From the NCBI GenBank assembly GCA_903826575.1, contig CAIKEU010000039.1, positions 28,097 through 92,096 on the forward strand: a stretch of DNA of 64,000 nucleotides, written 5' to 3'. Both the position numbers and the translations under genes were made by a program. Position 1 is the first letter of the stretch. Every line of letters begins with the position of its first letter. Origin of the DNA: an uncultured bacterium. Its GTDB lineage: Bacteria > Actinomycetota > Actinomycetes > S36-B12 > CAIYMF01. Under the pieces are notes generated by a model, which made no database searches, was not told the origin of the DNA, and was given only the letters and a program-made list of their open reading frames with translations. Of this stretch, positions 7,992 through 17,742 are shown piece after piece.

Positions 7992-8759
7992 TCACCATCG
8001 GCCGGTCAGAGCTGACACAACCGCGATCGCGGCACCACCTGCGGTTGACGTGCGGAGAACATCAGGCCCCAGCCGAGCCGGACGCGCACCAGCCTCGACG
8101 AAGGCACCGAGTTCCTCATCGGAAATCCCACCTTCTGGGCCGACAATGAGCACGACGTCAGATGCACCCTGCTCCCGCGTGGCTAACAACTGCGCATTCA
8201 GGGGCGAATCAGCGCTTTCGTGAAGTACGTACGCGACACCGTTCGACACAAGCGTTGCTCGGATGCGAGTCGCTACTGCTGCCGTTGACTCGATCCCAGT
8301 TATCTGCGGGATGAACGCTCGTCGCGATTGCTTCGTCGCCTCCCGTGCAGTCGTCTGCCACTTGTCGACACCACGTTCGACCCTGTCGGCTTTCCATTGG
8401 GCAATGGACCGCGAGGCGGACCACGGAACGATGACATCCACGCCAACCTCGGTCATTAGTTCGATGGCCAGATCGGCGCGATCACCCTTGGCCAGCGCCT
8501 GGACGACGGTGATGCGCGGACTCGACATCTCATGCACCACAACACTATCCACGGACATCACAAGTTGATCGCGACCAATGACTTCTACGACAACACCATG
8601 GGCAACCCGACCGAAGCCATCACTTGCCAGCACCGGTTCGCCGACGGTGAGCCGTTTAACGGAAACGGCGTGACGACCTTGCGCACCAGAGATCAGAACG
8701 CGTACCGAATCCGACGCATCATCGGGAATCTGCTCAACAAGAAACAGTGGTGCCGTCAT
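7992..8759 (-). CDS. rsmE: 16S rRNA (uracil-1498-N3)-methyltransferase RsmE
   Basis: A 255-residue SPOUT methyltransferase. An N-terminal PUA-like domain (about 1-75) is followed by the trefoil-knot domain with LIVGPEGGISDEE and LGPDVLRTSTAG, the family's AdoMet-binding knot motifs. RsmE methylates N3 of U1498 in the 30S decoding region. An open frame continues upstream to 9071 but would overlap dnaJ, so I place the start at the ATG at 8759 (MTAPLFLVEQ), 34 bp after the dnaJ stop. It belongs to the hrcA-dnaJ run. Confidence 0.93.
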   Translation of the reverse strand: MTAPLFLVEQIPDDASDSVRVLISGAQGRHAVSVKRLTVGEPVLASDGFGRVAHGVVVEVIGRDQLVMSVDSVVVHEMSSPRITVVQALAKGDRADLAIELMTEVGVDVIVPWSASRSIAQWKADRVERGVDKWQTTAREATKQSRRAFIPQITGIESTAAVATRIRATLVSNGVAYVLHESADSPLNAQLLATREQGASDVVLIVGPEGGISDEELGAFVEAGARPARLGPDVLRTSTAGGAAIAVVSALTGRW

Positions 8760-8793
8760 GGTGGTTAGTGAGCCAACTACATCGCGAAATGGA

Positions 8794-9912
8794 CTACGAG
8801 TGGAACGCGTCGCGGATGCGGGAGAAGAATCCGCCCTGCGATGAGCTTTGATGAAGTGTCGGCTCAATCCGTTCCTCGTTCCGGATAGCTGCCAACTCAC
8901 GAAGCAATTCCTCTTGCCGCTCGTCAAGTTTCGTCGGTGTGGCAACCTCGATGTGGACGTAGAGGTCGCCACGGCCGCTGCTGCGAAGCCGGGCAGTCCC
9001 TTTCTGGCGCAGCACAATCCGCTGGCCAGACTGCGTGCCAGCTTTGACCTCAATCGTCTCGTCACCATCAAGGGTGGTCAGCGGGATTGCCGTACCAAGT
9101 GCGGCAGCAGTCATTGGAACTGTCAGGGTGCAGTGCAGGTCGTCACCTTCACGCGTGAAGAACTCATGCTGCTTCTCAACGATCTCAACGTATAGATCAC
9201 CGGCCGGACCACCACCTTGACCGACTTCACCTTCACCACGGAGTTGAATGCGAGTGCCTGTCTCAACACCCGGTGGGATTTTGATCGTTAACGTGCGTCG
9301 CGTCCGTACCCGGCCGTCGCCGGAACACTCAGGGCAAGGATGTGGAATCAACGTGCCGAAGCCCTGGCATTGCGGGCACGGACGTGACGTCATCACCTGA
9401 CCGAGAAAACTGCGCTGGACCGACTGAATCTCACCGCGCCCCTGACACATCGTGCAGGGAACGACGTCGGTATTGGGTGCCGTTCCCATCCCCGAGCAGT
9501 CGGCGCAGGCAACAGCGGTATCCACTGCGATATCGCGAGTCCCACCGAACGTGGCTTCATTGAGGTCAACTTGGAGGCGAATCATCGCATCCTTACCTCG
9601 ACTGACCCGCTGGCGTGGCCCCCTGGACTGTCCACCGAAGAACGCGTCCATGATGTCGCCGAAGCCAAAGGTCCCCGGACCGAAACCACCGGCTCCCCCG
9701 CGCGGATCTCCGCCGAGGTCGTACATCTGGCGCTTCTCGGGATCAGAGAGCACCTCGTAGGCGGCCGTAACATCTTTGAAGCGATCCTGAGTGGCTTCGT
9801 CGGGATTTACATCCGGGTGCAATTCGCGGGCGAGTTTGCGATACGACCGTTTGATTTCTTCCGGGGTCGCGTCACGCGATACGCCCAGTACGTCGTAATA
9901 GTCAGTAGCCAC
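8794..9912 (-). CDS. dnaJ: Chaperone DnaJ
   Basis: A full-length 372-residue type I Hsp40. The J domain (1-70) has HPD at 32-34. It is followed by a G/F-rich linker and four zinc repeats [24 protein letters not shown] and CPECSGDG, then the C-terminal substrate-binding and dimerisation domain. It stimulates DnaK ATPase and delivers unfolded clients. In actinobacteria this second DnaJ is encoded with hrcA away from the dnaK operon, as here. It starts 6 bp after the hrcA stop, so the two are co-transcribed and should fall under the CIRCE site upstream of hrcA. Confidence 0.98.
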   Translation of the reverse strand: MATDYYDVLGVSRDATPEEIKRSYRKLARELHPDVNPDEATQDRFKDVTAAYEVLSDPEKRQMYDLGGDPRGGAGGFGPGTFGFGDIMDAFFGGQSRGPRQRVSRGKDAMIRLQVDLNEATFGGTRDIAVDTAVACADCSGMGTAPNTDVVPCTMCQGRGEIQSVQRSFLGQVMTSRPCPQCQGFGTLIPHPCPECSGDGRVRTRRTLTIKIPPGVETGTRIQLRGEGEVGQGGGPAGDLYVEIVEKQHEFFTREGDDLHCTLTVPMTAAALGTAIPLTTLDGDETIEVKAGTQSGQRIVLRQKGTARLRSSGRGDLYVHIEVATPTKLDERQEELLRELAAIRNEERIEPTLHQSSSQGGFFSRIRDAFHS

Positions 9913-9918
9913 GGCGTA

Positions 9919-10941
9919 TCACTGCTGCTCAGTCAGGATGCGACCGACGTAGCGTGCCACCGCACGTACCGACCGCATCGTGCTCGGATAGTCCATTCGG
10001 GTCGGACCGACAACACCCATCTGTGCCACTACTTCATCTCCTCGGGCGTAGCCCACTGTGACAACTGACGTAGACGTCAGCCCTTCCACTTCATTTTCAT
10101 GACCAATGCGCACGCTGAGCGAATCACCTGACATGCTCTCACCGAGCAATCGCAACAGCACCATCTGCTCTTCCAGCGCTTCCAGAACCGGACGGACCGA
10201 ACCGCCCCAATCCTCGCCGAAAGCGGCCAGATTGGATGTACCGGCTAACATCACTCGCTCTTCGTGGCGCTCAACGACCGTCTCAAGCAGGCTTGCGATG
10301 ATGGCCGAAACCCCGGGTCGTTCATCGGGTGAGAACTCAGCCACGAGGCCACTCACCTTTGGCGCCACGTCGACCAGACGAATACCCGTGGCAACCTCGG
10401 AAATCCGTGAGCGAAGTCGCGCTAGTAGATCGTCGGAGATAGGGAATTGAATGTCGATCACCCGTTGCTCAACGCGCCCGGTGTCGGCAATCAGGACCAT
10501 GAGAACGCGCTGCTGCCCAAGACCGACCAATTCAATGTGACGTACCGTCGAACGGGTGAGTGACGGATACTGGATCATCGCAACCTGATGGGTTAGTTGC
10601 GACAGCAGTCGAACCGATCGCTGCATCACATCATCAAGATCCACCGCACCGTCGAGGAACGATCCGATGGCCCGCTTCTCCGCCCCCGACAGGGGCTTGA
10701 CCTGCGAGAGACGATCGACGAAGACGCGGTAGCCCTGATCGGTCGGGATGCGCCCAGCACTGGTGTGCGGCTGTGCGATCAAACCCTCATCTTCCAGCGC
10801 GGCCATGTCGTTGCGAATAGTGGCAGGGCTGACACCAAGCGAGTAGCGCTCGACAAGAGAGCGTGAGCCCACGGGCTCGTGGGTGGCTACGTAGTCCTCA
10901 ACGATGGCGCGCAAGACAGCAAGGCGTCGATCCTCCGTCAC
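9919..10941 (-). CDS. hrcA: Heat-inducible transcription repressor HrcA
   Basis: 340 residues. An N-terminal winged-helix domain (pattern [20 protein letters not shown], then [21 protein letters not shown]) precedes the HrcA dimerisation/inserted domain with [14 protein letters not shown]. HrcA represses heat-shock genes by binding CIRCE elements and needs GroEL for activity. I set the start at the GTG at 10941 (VTEDRRLAV), preceded by GGAGGG; the frame stays open to 11010 but that would include the CIRCE operator. The operator lies 18 bp upstream of this start, so autorepression is expected. It is the first gene of a long minus-strand run. Confidence 0.97.
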   Translation of the reverse strand: MTEDRRLAVLRAIVEDYVATHEPVGSRSLVERYSLGVSPATIRNDMAALEDEGLIAQPHTSAGRIPTDQGYRVFVDRLSQVKPLSGAEKRAIGSFLDGAVDLDDVMQRSVRLLSQLTHQVAMIQYPSLTRSTVRHIELVGLGQQRVLMVLIADTGRVEQRVIDIQFPISDDLLARLRSRISEVATGIRLVDVAPKVSGLVAEFSPDERPGVSAIIASLLETVVERHEERVMLAGTSNLAAFGEDWGGSVRPVLEALEEQMVLLRLLGESMSGDSLSVRIGHENEVEGLTSTSVVTVGYARGDEVVAQMGVVGPTRMDYPSTMRSVRAVARYVGRILTEQQ

Positions 10942-10959
10942 GCACCCTCCAACCCGTAT

Positions 10960-10986
10960 TTGGCACTCAACAGTCCAGAGTGCCAA
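10960..10986 (-). promoter_or_regulatory. CIRCE operator upstream of hrcA
   Basis: The sequence TTGGCACTC, nine spacer bases, GAGTGCCAA forms a perfect 9-bp inverted repeat. It differs from the CIRCE consensus (TTAGCACTC-N9-GAGTGCTAA) only by a symmetric A-to-G change at the third position. It lies immediately upstream of the GTG of hrcA, so it should mediate HrcA autoregulation and heat induction of hrcA-dnaJ. Confidence 0.92.
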
Positions 10987-11008
10987 GTCTACGGGCTTTG
11001 ACGCAAAC

Positions 11009-11031
11009 ACTCATTTCGACGCGAAATGAGT
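11009..11031. repeat. Perfect 10-bp inverted repeat in the hrcA / membrane-protein divergent region
   Basis: ACTCATTTCG (11009-11018) and CGAAATGAGT (11022-11031), separated by ACG. It lies 22 bp beyond the CIRCE element and 69 bp before the plus-strand gene at 11101. It could be an operator for either divergent gene. It is too A/T-rich in the stem, and lacks a T-run, for a typical terminator. Confidence 0.55.
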
Positions 11032-11100
11032 CGATTCGATCCATCCCACTCGCTACGGTAGAGGTGGTAGCTCGCACGGGGCGGGCGAAAGGGGATTCAC

Positions 11101-12018
11101 ATGAGCTTTCCACCGCTTCCGCCAGAGGAACCGAACGTCAACTTGCCTGGTAACGGCTCAGTTCCTGAGCTCACGCCGCCCGCAGTCCCGCCAGTCGTCC
11201 CGCCAGTCGTCCCACCAGTCGTCCCACCCGGCGGGGCAACTCCGCCGCCTGCTCCACCGTCCGGACCACCCGTCTACCCTGCAGGTGCCGGCGAACCGGT
11301 GGGTCCTGCCAACAATGGCGTCAGTGTTGGCAACGCCTTTAGCTGGGCCATGACTGTTTTGCAAAAGAACTTGGCGACCTTCATCTCGCTGGCCGCGGTC
11401 GTCATGGCTATTTACCTCATCCAGCATCTGGTCGGGAACAACATCGGCAATCAACTCACCCAAAACTGCGGCAATGGAGGAGTGAATACCGGTGGCGGAA
11501 TCGCCCTAGGACCGGCATGTAACGCTGGTGTCTTTGCTGGACTCGGCATCAAATGGTTGCTCAGTTTGGTACTCGGAGTTCTCGGTGCACTGGCCTCAAT
11601 CGGTGTCTACCGTGCCGCTCTGCGACGCACGGAAGGTGTGGAGCCGTCATTTGCGATGTTGACGACAGGTGAAAATCTCGGACCGTACATCATCACCGCA
11701 CTGCTCTACGGCCTAGCCGTCACCTTAGGTCTCATTGCATGCTGCATCGGATCTTTGGTGGTCATGTTTCTCTTCCAGTTTGCACCGCTCTACTCACTCG
11801 ACAAGGGCGCCGGTGTCGGCGAGGCGTTCAGCCGTAGCTTCAATGTGGTGAAATCCAATATCGGCGCTGTATTGATTACAGCGCTCATTAACTTCATCTT
11901 GGCGATTATTGCGAACACGCTGTGGGGAATCCCGACTTTGCTCACTTTGCCGTTCACTGCACTGTTTACCGCGCACATTTACCGTCAACTCAACAGCGAG
12001 GCCATCGCGCCGGCCTAG
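11101..12018 (+). CDS. Proline-rich polytopic membrane protein
   Basis: 305 residues. About 75 N-terminal residues are rich in Pro, Val and Gly, with PPVV repeated three to four times, followed by a membrane domain of about five hydrophobic helices (around 95-115, 150-175, 200-230, 255-280 and 280-300). It resembles the actinobacterial DUF/glycerophosphodiesterase-membrane-domain-like proteins with proline-rich cytoplasmic tails, but I recognise no catalytic motif. The ATG has a good AAAGGGG site 7 nt upstream. It stands alone on the plus strand between divergent hrcA and convergent hemW. Confidence 0.75.
   Translation: MSFPPLPPEEPNVNLPGNGSVPELTPPAVPPVVPPVVPPVVPPGGATPPPAPPSGPPVYPAGAGEPVGPANNGVSVGNAFSWAMTVLQKNLATFISLAAVVMAIYLIQHLVGNNIGNQLTQNCGNGGVNTGGGIALGPACNAGVFAGLGIKWLLSLVLGVLGALASIGVYRAALRRTEGVEPSFAMLTTGENLGPYIITALLYGLAVTLGLIACCIGSLVVMFLFQFAPLYSLDKGAGVGEAFSRSFNVVKSNIGAVLITALINFILAIIANTLWGIPTLLTLPFTALFTAHIYRQLNSEAIAPA
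11182..11231 (+). repeat. 12-bp in-frame tandem repeat
   Basis: The unit CCAGTCGTCCCG/A occurs about three times in direct succession and then decays. It encodes the (PPVV)n tract in the N-terminal tail of the membrane protein above. Being a multiple of three, copy-number change would only alter tail length. Confidence 0.6.
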
Positions 12019-12071
12019 ATCTCAAATGCATCAGGGGCGCTAGCTCAGTAGTTCTATTGCGGGCGATTTAC

Positions 12072-13292
12072 CTACTCGGTGAGTAAATCAATGGCAAGGC
12101 GATCTGCGAGCAGGCGCCCCTTTTGCGTGAGCGTCACTCGGCCCGTCGCGGCCCAATCGGAGTTCACCAGGCCGTTGTCCGCAGCAACGTCAACGACTTT
12201 GAGTTGCTCGCCTGACAGGCCGGCGGCGATAAGCCCGTCCTTCAACCGAATCGCTAACAAGATCTGCTCATCACGTTGTTGATCGCCGGTCAGGATCTCC
12301 CTTGCTTGTGCAGGGCTTAACCCAGCTTCGATCCGATCACCGTAAGCGCTCGGATGACGCACATTCCACCAGCGTGTACCCGCGATGTGCGAGTGCGCAC
12401 CAGGTCCGATCCCCCACCAATCATCACTGCGCCAATAAGCAAGATTGTGACGACATTCGCCACCGGGCTTGGCCCAATTGCTCACCTCATACCACTGAAA
12501 TCCTGCTGCGGTGAAAGCAGAATCGGCCTGGATGTATCGATCAGCCGCGACGTCATCATCGACATCTGAGATCTCACCTCGACGGACTTTGCCTGCTAGC
12601 CGCGTGCCATCTTCGACGATCAGCGAGTACGCGGACACATGATCGGCCCCGCTTGAGATGGCTGCATTGAGAGAGCGCGCGAAATCGTCACTGGTCTCCC
12701 CCGGCGTGGCATAGATGAGATCAACATTGACATGCTCGAATCCTGCCGACTGAGCTTCGTCGATTGCCTCGATCGCACGCCCCGGCGTATGCGTTCGTTC
12801 AAGAACCTGCAGGACATTCGTAGCCACACTTTGCATTCCGAATGAGATGCGCGTGAACCCCGCTGATCTGAGCAAGCCCAAAGATTCAGGGCTAACCGAA
12901 TCCGGATTTGCCTCCGTCGTCACTTCAGCATCGGCCGCCAAACCAAACTCGTCGCGGATGGCGCCAAGCATGTCCGAGAGATCCTGTGCCGGAAGAAGGG
13001 TGGGAGTACCGCCCCCGAAGAAGACTGTTGAGACGGGCACATCACGATCACCCAGAACCCGACGGGCTAGCCGCACTTCCGCCATTGCCTGAGCGGCATA
13101 GCCACTCTGCGACGCAGATGCCCCTAGTTCGGACGCAGTGTAGGTGTTGAAATCGCAGTAACCACAACGACTTGCGCAGTATGGAACGTGAACATAGAAC
13201 GACAAGCCCCGCTGCCCAAACGCTTCGGCGGATGCGGTTGGGAGCGCACCATCAACCGGAGCCGGTTCGCCATCAACTGGTAGCGAAGGCAC
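12072..13292 (-). CDS. hemW: HemW-type radical SAM protein (heme chaperone)
   Basis: 406 residues. The radical-SAM cluster motif is YCASRCGYC (CxxxCxxC) near residue 38, followed by the family stretch FFGGGTPTLL and TTEANPDSV. A C-terminal HemN domain covers about 290-395. Such proteins were long annotated as oxygen-independent coproporphyrinogen III oxidase; the CxxxCxxC pattern without the fourth nearby Cys of HemN fits the heme chaperone HemW instead. The start is the GTG/ATG region giving MPSLPVDG. It lies 21 bp downstream of the acyl-CoA ligase, between hrcA and lepA as usual in actinomycetes. Confidence 0.9.
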   Translation of the reverse strand: MPSLPVDGEPAPVDGALPTASAEAFGQRGLSFYVHVPYCASRCGYCDFNTYTASELGASASQSGYAAQAMAEVRLARRVLGDRDVPVSTVFFGGGTPTLLPAQDLSDMLGAIRDEFGLAADAEVTTEANPDSVSPESLGLLRSAGFTRISFGMQSVATNVLQVLERTHTPGRAIEAIDEAQSAGFEHVNVDLIYATPGETSDDFARSLNAAISSGADHVSAYSLIVEDGTRLAGKVRRGEISDVDDDVAADRYIQADSAFTAAGFQWYEVSNWAKPGGECRHNLAYWRSDDWWGIGPGAHSHIAGTRWWNVRHPSAYGDRIEAGLSPAQAREILTGDQQRDEQILLAIRLKDGLIAAGLSGEQLKVVDVAADNGLVNSDWAATGRVTLTQKGRLLADRLAIDLLTE

Positions 13293-13313
13293 TGGTCTTC
13301 ACGCAAACAGAGC

Positions 13314-15188
13314 TCATGAATTCGGATACATCGATTCGATGACATCGGCAAACGTGGTTTCGACAACCTTGCGCTTGATCTTCAGGCTTGGCGTGAGTTC
13401 CCCGTCTTCAACCGACAAATCGCGGGGCAAGATACGCACGTCCTTAATTGTCTCCCAGCGGTTAAGGCCTGAGTTGAGTTCGGTCATTGCATCGCGAACC
13501 ATTTTGTCGATCTCAGGTGATGCCGCCCACTGCGCCATACCACCGTCGATACCGGCCGCCTTAGCAACACCAGGTGTGACGTCCGGATCGAGGGTGACAA
13601 TGGCGGTTGCGTAGTTTCGTCCGCTGGCATGCACGATGACATTGCCCAAGATCGGACAGAGAGCCTTGAATCTCGATTCGATCAGAGCTGGCGCAATGTA
13701 CTTACCACCGCTGGTCTTGACGAGGTCCTTCTTGCGATCTGTTATGCGAACGTAGCCGTCATCGTCAATTTCACCGATATCGCCAGTCGCAAACCAACCG
13801 TCACCGATCAGCACCTCAGCAGTAGCGTCGGGCAGATTGTGGTAACCACGCATAATGCCGTCACCTCGAAGCAGGATCTCGCCATCCTCAGCAATACGCG
13901 CTTCTGTGCCCGGGAATGGCATGCCGACTGTGCCAACCCAGTTGTGGTCAAGGCGTCCGACACAGGCGCCCGCCGAGGTTTCGGTGAGCCCGTAACCCTC
14001 GAGGATTGGTAGCCCAACGGCGGCAAACCACATACTTACGTCCTTGGACAGCGCTGCCGAGCCCGAGATCATGAAGTCGATGTTTCCGCCTAGGCGTTCA
14101 CGAACTTTACCGAGCACCAACCTGTCCGCGATCTTGTGCTGTGCGGATAGAGCGAATGGAACGGACTTACCAGCCAGGGTCAGTTCGGCAACCTGCGTAC
14201 CGATGCCAATAGCCCAGTGATAGATCGACGCCTTCGCCCCGCCCTCTGACTCCGTGGTCGATTGAACTCGGGCGTACACCTTTTCGAAGATTCGCGGCGC
14301 CCCACCCATGAAGTTTGGCTTTATCTCCGCCAGGTTATCGACGATCTTGTCGACGCGGCCGTCAACTGCAGTGGTAAAGCCAAGTTGGAGCTGTGCGGAG
14401 ATGAGCACCTTGCCGAACGAGTGCGACAACGGAAGCCACAGGAAGTGCGTCTTGTTGAGCGGATCGGTAATCAAACCCATCGCATCAATTGCCGCACCCT
14501 CGTACGTCCAATTCTTATGCGTCAGTTCAACGCCCTTGGGCTTTCCGGTCGTACCTGACGTGTAGATCAGGGTGGCGAGATGATCCGAATGCACGGCGTC
14601 GTTGGCCCGTATCACCGCATCGGGATCGGAGGCCAAAAGTGTGCGACCGCGAGCAGCGAGATCGTCGAGCGTGATTACCCACTCGTCAGTACGAACAGCG
14701 GGATCAACTCCGGCAGTGTCCATCATGATCACACAATCAACACCACTGATCGAGGCGCGTTGCTCAAGTAACTTGCTCAGTTGCTTAGCATCTTCAGCCA
14801 CAACGAAACGTGAACCCGAATCACTAATGATGTACGCAACATCGTCAGAGTTCGTAGACGGATACACCGTCGTCGTCGCCCCGCCGGCGCACATCACTGC
14901 AAGGTCGGCGAAGATCCATTCGAGCCGCGTGGTGGAGGCAATCGCGACTCGCTGTTCCGGCTGCAGGCCAAGGGCGAGAAAACCAGCTGCGAGATCGACA
15001 ATGCGCTCGCTACTGCGTGCCCAGGTCCACGAATCCCAACCTGTCGCCGTCGGCGATCGAAAGGCCTCATGCGCTGGAGTTAACTTGACCCGCGAGAACA
15101 GCAACTCACCCATCGACGTCGCTGGAGTGGGGAGCGATTCAGGCGCCACACTTAAGCGACCAGCACTAGGAACCGCTGACTCGGACAC
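13314..15188 (-). CDS. AMP-dependent long-chain fatty acid-CoA ligase
   Basis: 624 residues of the ANL (adenylate-forming) superfamily, FadD15-like. Visible motifs are the P-loop-like YTSGTTGKPKGVELTH (about 215-230), GYGLTETSAG, the hinge TGDIGEIDDDGYVRITDRKKD and the catalytic-lysine region near the C-terminus (LTPSLKIKRK). It activates fatty acids with ATP and CoA via an acyl-adenylate. The gene starts 17 bp from a perfect inverted repeat at 15206-15222 that may be its operator. The acyl-CoA ligase next to hemW and lepA is common in actinomycetes. Chain-length preference cannot be told from sequence. Confidence 0.92.
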   Translation of the reverse strand: MSESAVPSAGRLSVAPESLPTPATSMGELLFSRVKLTPAHEAFRSPTATGWDSWTWARSSERIVDLAAGFLALGLQPEQRVAIASTTRLEWIFADLAVMCAGGATTTVYPSTNSDDVAYIISDSGSRFVVAEDAKQLSKLLEQRASISGVDCVIMMDTAGVDPAVRTDEWVITLDDLAARGRTLLASDPDAVIRANDAVHSDHLATLIYTSGTTGKPKGVELTHKNWTYEGAAIDAMGLITDPLNKTHFLWLPLSHSFGKVLISAQLQLGFTTAVDGRVDKIVDNLAEIKPNFMGGAPRIFEKVYARVQSTTESEGGAKASIYHWAIGIGTQVAELTLAGKSVPFALSAQHKIADRLVLGKVRERLGGNIDFMISGSAALSKDVSMWFAAVGLPILEGYGLTETSAGACVGRLDHNWVGTVGMPFPGTEARIAEDGEILLRGDGIMRGYHNLPDATAEVLIGDGWFATGDIGEIDDDGYVRITDRKKDLVKTSGGKYIAPALIESRFKALCPILGNVIVHASGRNYATAIVTLDPDVTPGVAKAAGIDGGMAQWAASPEIDKMVRDAMTELNSGLNRWETIKDVRILPRDLSVEDGELTPSLKIKRKVVETTFADVIESMYPNS

Positions 15189-15205
15189 GACGACCTCCCA
15201 TGCAG

Positions 15206-15222
15206 CTCTGGATCATCCAGAG
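15206..15222. repeat. Perfect 17-nt palindrome upstream of the acyl-CoA ligase
   Basis: CTCTGGAT-C-ATCCAGAG, an 8-bp inverted repeat around a single base, 18 bp upstream of the ligase start and 88 bp downstream of the lepA stop. The position and symmetry suit a repressor operator for the ligase (for example a TetR- or GntR-type site). No T-run follows, so a lepA terminator is less likely. Confidence 0.45.
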
Positions 15223-15309
15223 TTCTCGTACGGAAGCGTAGTGGGACAACTGGTCGCTTGCCGGACTTTGCGAGCACATCCGCGAACGGAAATTAAGCCT
15301 GCGCGAGAG

Positions 15310-17157
15310 TTACTTGGGTTTGGCCGGCGATTCGTCAGTGGACAACGCCGCGATGAACGCTTCTTGCGGCACTTCAACCCGCCCAACCATCTTCATGCGC
15401 TTCTTACCTTCCTTCTGCTTCTCAAGCAGTTTGCGCTTACGGCTGATGTCACCGCCGTAGCACTTGGCAAGAACGTCTTTGCGGATTGCTCGGATACTTT
15501 CACGCGCGATCACCCGAGCACCGATCGCGGCCTGAATGGGCACCTCGAACTGCTGGCGAGGGATCAGATCCTTGAGCTTGCCGGCCATATGGACCCCGTA
15601 GGCATAAGCCTTGTCCTTGTGGACGATCGCGGAAAACGCATCGACAGCGTCACCGTGCAGAAGGATGTCGACCTTCACGAGGTCTGAGGCCTGCTCGCCG
15701 GTGGGTTCGTAATCGAGTGACGCGTACCCACGAGTCTTTGACTTCAACGCATCAAAGAAGTCAAAAACAATTTCCGCCAGTGGCAGGGTGTAGCGCAGCT
15801 CGACGCGATCCTCAGACAGGTAATCCATCCCCATGAGGACCCCGCGTCGGGTCTGACACAGCTCCATGATTGCGCCGACATAATCACTTGGCGCCAGAAT
15901 CGTAGCCCGGACGACAGGTTCGTTTACCTCAGAGATTTTGCCCGAGGGGAACTCGCTCGGATTAGTAACAATCAGCTCGCTACCGTCGTCCATCCGGACG
16001 CGGTAGACCACGTTGGGAGCAGTAGAGATTAGATCGAGATTGAACTCGCGCTCAAGGCGTTCACGCACGATCTCAAGGTGCAGCAAACCGAGGAATCCGC
16101 AGCGGAATCCAAAGCCCAGTGCGACCGACGTTTCCGGTTCGTAGACCAGCGCAGCGTCGTTGAGCTTCAACTTGTCGAGTGCGTCGCGAAGCAGCGGATA
16201 GTCCGAACCATCGAGGGGATACAGCCCCGAGAAGACCATTGGCTTGGGATCGCGGTACCCGCCAAGCGCCTGAGTCGCTCCGCGCAGCGAAGACGTAACC
16301 GTGTCACCGACTCGCGATTGACGAACATCCTTCACGCCCGTGATCAGGTAGCCCACCTCACCCACGCCGACAGCTGCCGACGGCACCGGCTCAGGGGAAA
16401 TCACGCCTACTTCGAGCAGTTCGTGCGTGGCGCCGGTACTCATCATCGAGATGCGCTCACGGGTGGAAAGTTGGCCGTCGATGACACGCACGTACGTCAC
16501 AACGCCGCGGTACGTGTCGTACACGGAGTCAAAGATCATGGCTCGTGCGGGTGCATCCGCATCGCCGATCGGCGCAGGAATTAGCTTGACCACTTCGTTG
16601 AGAAGTTCGCCTACGCCAAGACCTGTTTTGGCACTCACCTTGAGGACATCGGCAGGATCACAGCCGATGATGTGCGCCAGTTCGGCCGCATACTTTTCGG
16701 GCTGAGCGGCCGGCAAATCAATCTTGTTGAGGACGGGAATGACCTGCAGGTCGTTTTCCAGTGCAAGGTAGAGGTTGGCCAGCGTCTGCGCCTCGATGCC
16801 CTGGGCCGCATCCACCAGCAGGATCGCGCCCTCGCATGCAGCTAAACTGCGAGAAACCTCGTAAGTAAAGTCAACGTGACCGGGCGTATCGATCAGATTC
16901 AGGATGTACGTCACACCGTCATCGGCGGTGAACGGTAGCCGCACAGCCTGACTCTTGATGGTGATACCGCGCTCGCGCTCAATATCCATCCGGTCGAGGT
17001 ACTGCGCCCTCATCTGACGTGAGTCGACGACTCCCGTGATCTGCAGCATGCGGTCGGCCAGCGTCGACTTACCGTGGTCGATGTGAGCGATGATGCAGAA
17101 ATTGCGGATCACCGAGGGGTCGGTCGAACCCGGCTTGGGTGCAGACGAGTTGGCCAC
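15310..17157 (-). CDS. lepA: Elongation factor 4 (LepA)
   Basis: 615 residues, normal length. The G domain begins [21 protein letters not shown] with G1 AHIDHGKS, G2 [12 protein letters not shown]3 DTPGHVDF and G4 NKID. Domain II, the EF-G-like domains and the LepA-specific C-terminal domain ([28 protein letters not shown]) are intact. EF-4 is a membrane-associated ribosomal GTPase affecting translation initiation and back-translocation. It is transcribed divergently from rpsT across a 307-bp gap. Confidence 0.98.
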   Translation of the reverse strand: MANSSAPKPGSTDPSVIRNFCIIAHIDHGKSTLADRMLQITGVVDSRQMRAQYLDRMDIERERGITIKSQAVRLPFTADDGVTYILNLIDTPGHVDFTYEVSRSLAACEGAILLVDAAQGIEAQTLANLYLALENDLQVIPVLNKIDLPAAQPEKYAAELAHIIGCDPADVLKVSAKTGLGVGELLNEVVKLIPAPIGDADAPARAMIFDSVYDTYRGVVTYVRVIDGQLSTRERISMMSTGATHELLEVGVISPEPVPSAAVGVGEVGYLITGVKDVRQSRVGDTVTSSLRGATQALGGYRDPKPMVFSGLYPLDGSDYPLLRDALDKLKLNDAALVYEPETSVALGFGFRCGFLGLLHLEIVRERLEREFNLDLISTAPNVVYRVRMDDGSELIVTNPSEFPSGKISEVNEPVVRATILAPSDYVGAIMELCQTRRGVLMGMDYLSEDRVELRYTLPLAEIVFDFFDALKSKTRGYASLDYEPTGEQASDLVKVDILLHGDAVDAFSAIVHKDKAYAYGVHMAGKLKDLIPRQQFEVPIQAAIGARVIARESIRAIRKDVLAKCYGGDISRKRKLLEKQKEGKKRMKMVGRVEVPQEAFIAALSTDESPAKPK

Positions 17158-17464
17158 GTGAGTCAGTGAGTCCTTACGAAAGAGTGCGGGGTTGGTGCGT
17201 ACGGGCTCCTCTATCGTCCCACGAACCGGCCGTCACGCCGAACCGACATGACACCTACTATGACTGTCGTGCTCTCGGTGACCCGACGAGGTTAGCCATC
17301 CACCCGGACAAGGGTCCGAGCCATATCAATCGTCACCGTGCGTCATCTAGGCACGGATTTGTCCGGAGTACCCCCGAACAGGTACCCTGACGAGTCGGAC
17401 CTTCGGCTCTTCGTGGGTTCGCACCTTCCGGCACGACCACCCGTAACGAAAAGGCTCCAGCACC
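17158..17464. other. lepA-rpsT divergent intergenic region
   Basis: 307 bp without a gene. I see one credible promoter for rpsT (17359-17388) and none that is clear for lepA. No RNA gene or repeat was recognised. The stretch between the promoter and the rpsT start (about 70 nt) is GC-rich and could form the 5' leader of the S20 mRNA, but I cannot show a fold. Confidence 0.5.
17359..17388 (+). promoter_or_regulatory. Putative rpsT promoter
   Basis: TTGTCC (17359-17364) and TACCCT (17383-17388) are spaced by 18 bp, about 76 bp upstream of the rpsT GTG. This matches a housekeeping-sigma type promoter in a plausible position. It is a visual call only. Confidence 0.4.
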
Positions 17465-17731
17465 GTGGCGAATATTAAGTCGCAGATCAAGCGCAACCGT
17501 ACGAACGAATTGGCACGCCAGCGTAACAAGGCGACCCGTTCGTCCCTGAAGACCGCAGTGCGTCGCTTCCGCGAAGCCGCTGCGGCTGGTGACGCTGCTG
17601 CTGCTGCCGAGTACGCACGCGCTGCCACTCGCCTGCTTGATAAGGCAGCGAGCAAGGGTGTCATTCACAAGAACCAGGCTGCTAACCGCAAGTCGGCTAT
17701 CGCCTCACAGGCATCGTCACTCAGCGCCTAA
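17465..17731 (+). CDS. rpsT: 30S ribosomal protein S20
   Basis: 88 residues, beginning (GTG) [30 protein letters not shown], the S20 signature, and continuing as basic and alanine-rich helices. S20 binds 16S rRNA early in 30S assembly. It is a monocistronic plus-strand gene between lepA and holA, the typical actinobacterial arrangement. A strong hairpin terminator follows 12 bp after the stop. Confidence 0.98.
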   Translation: MANIKSQIKRNRTNELARQRNKATRSSLKTAVRRFREAAAAGDAAAAAEYARAATRLLDKAASKGVIHKNQAANRKSAIASQASSLSA

Positions 17732-17742
17732 CTAACGCTTTC

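Noticed and set aside
12033..12072. tRNA-like 5' sequence (GGGGCGCTAGCTCAGTAG...) after the membrane-protein gene
   Set aside because: Only an acceptor/D-arm-like start is visible. There is no anticodon arm or T-loop (no TTCGA) and the hemW 3' end begins at once, so it is not a tRNA. It could be a chance match or remnant.
14602..15687. 361-codon plus-strand open frame across the acyl-CoA ligase start and lepA end
   Set aside because: Antisense to two well-supported genes, no recognisable motif and it spans their intergenic gap by chance absence of stops.
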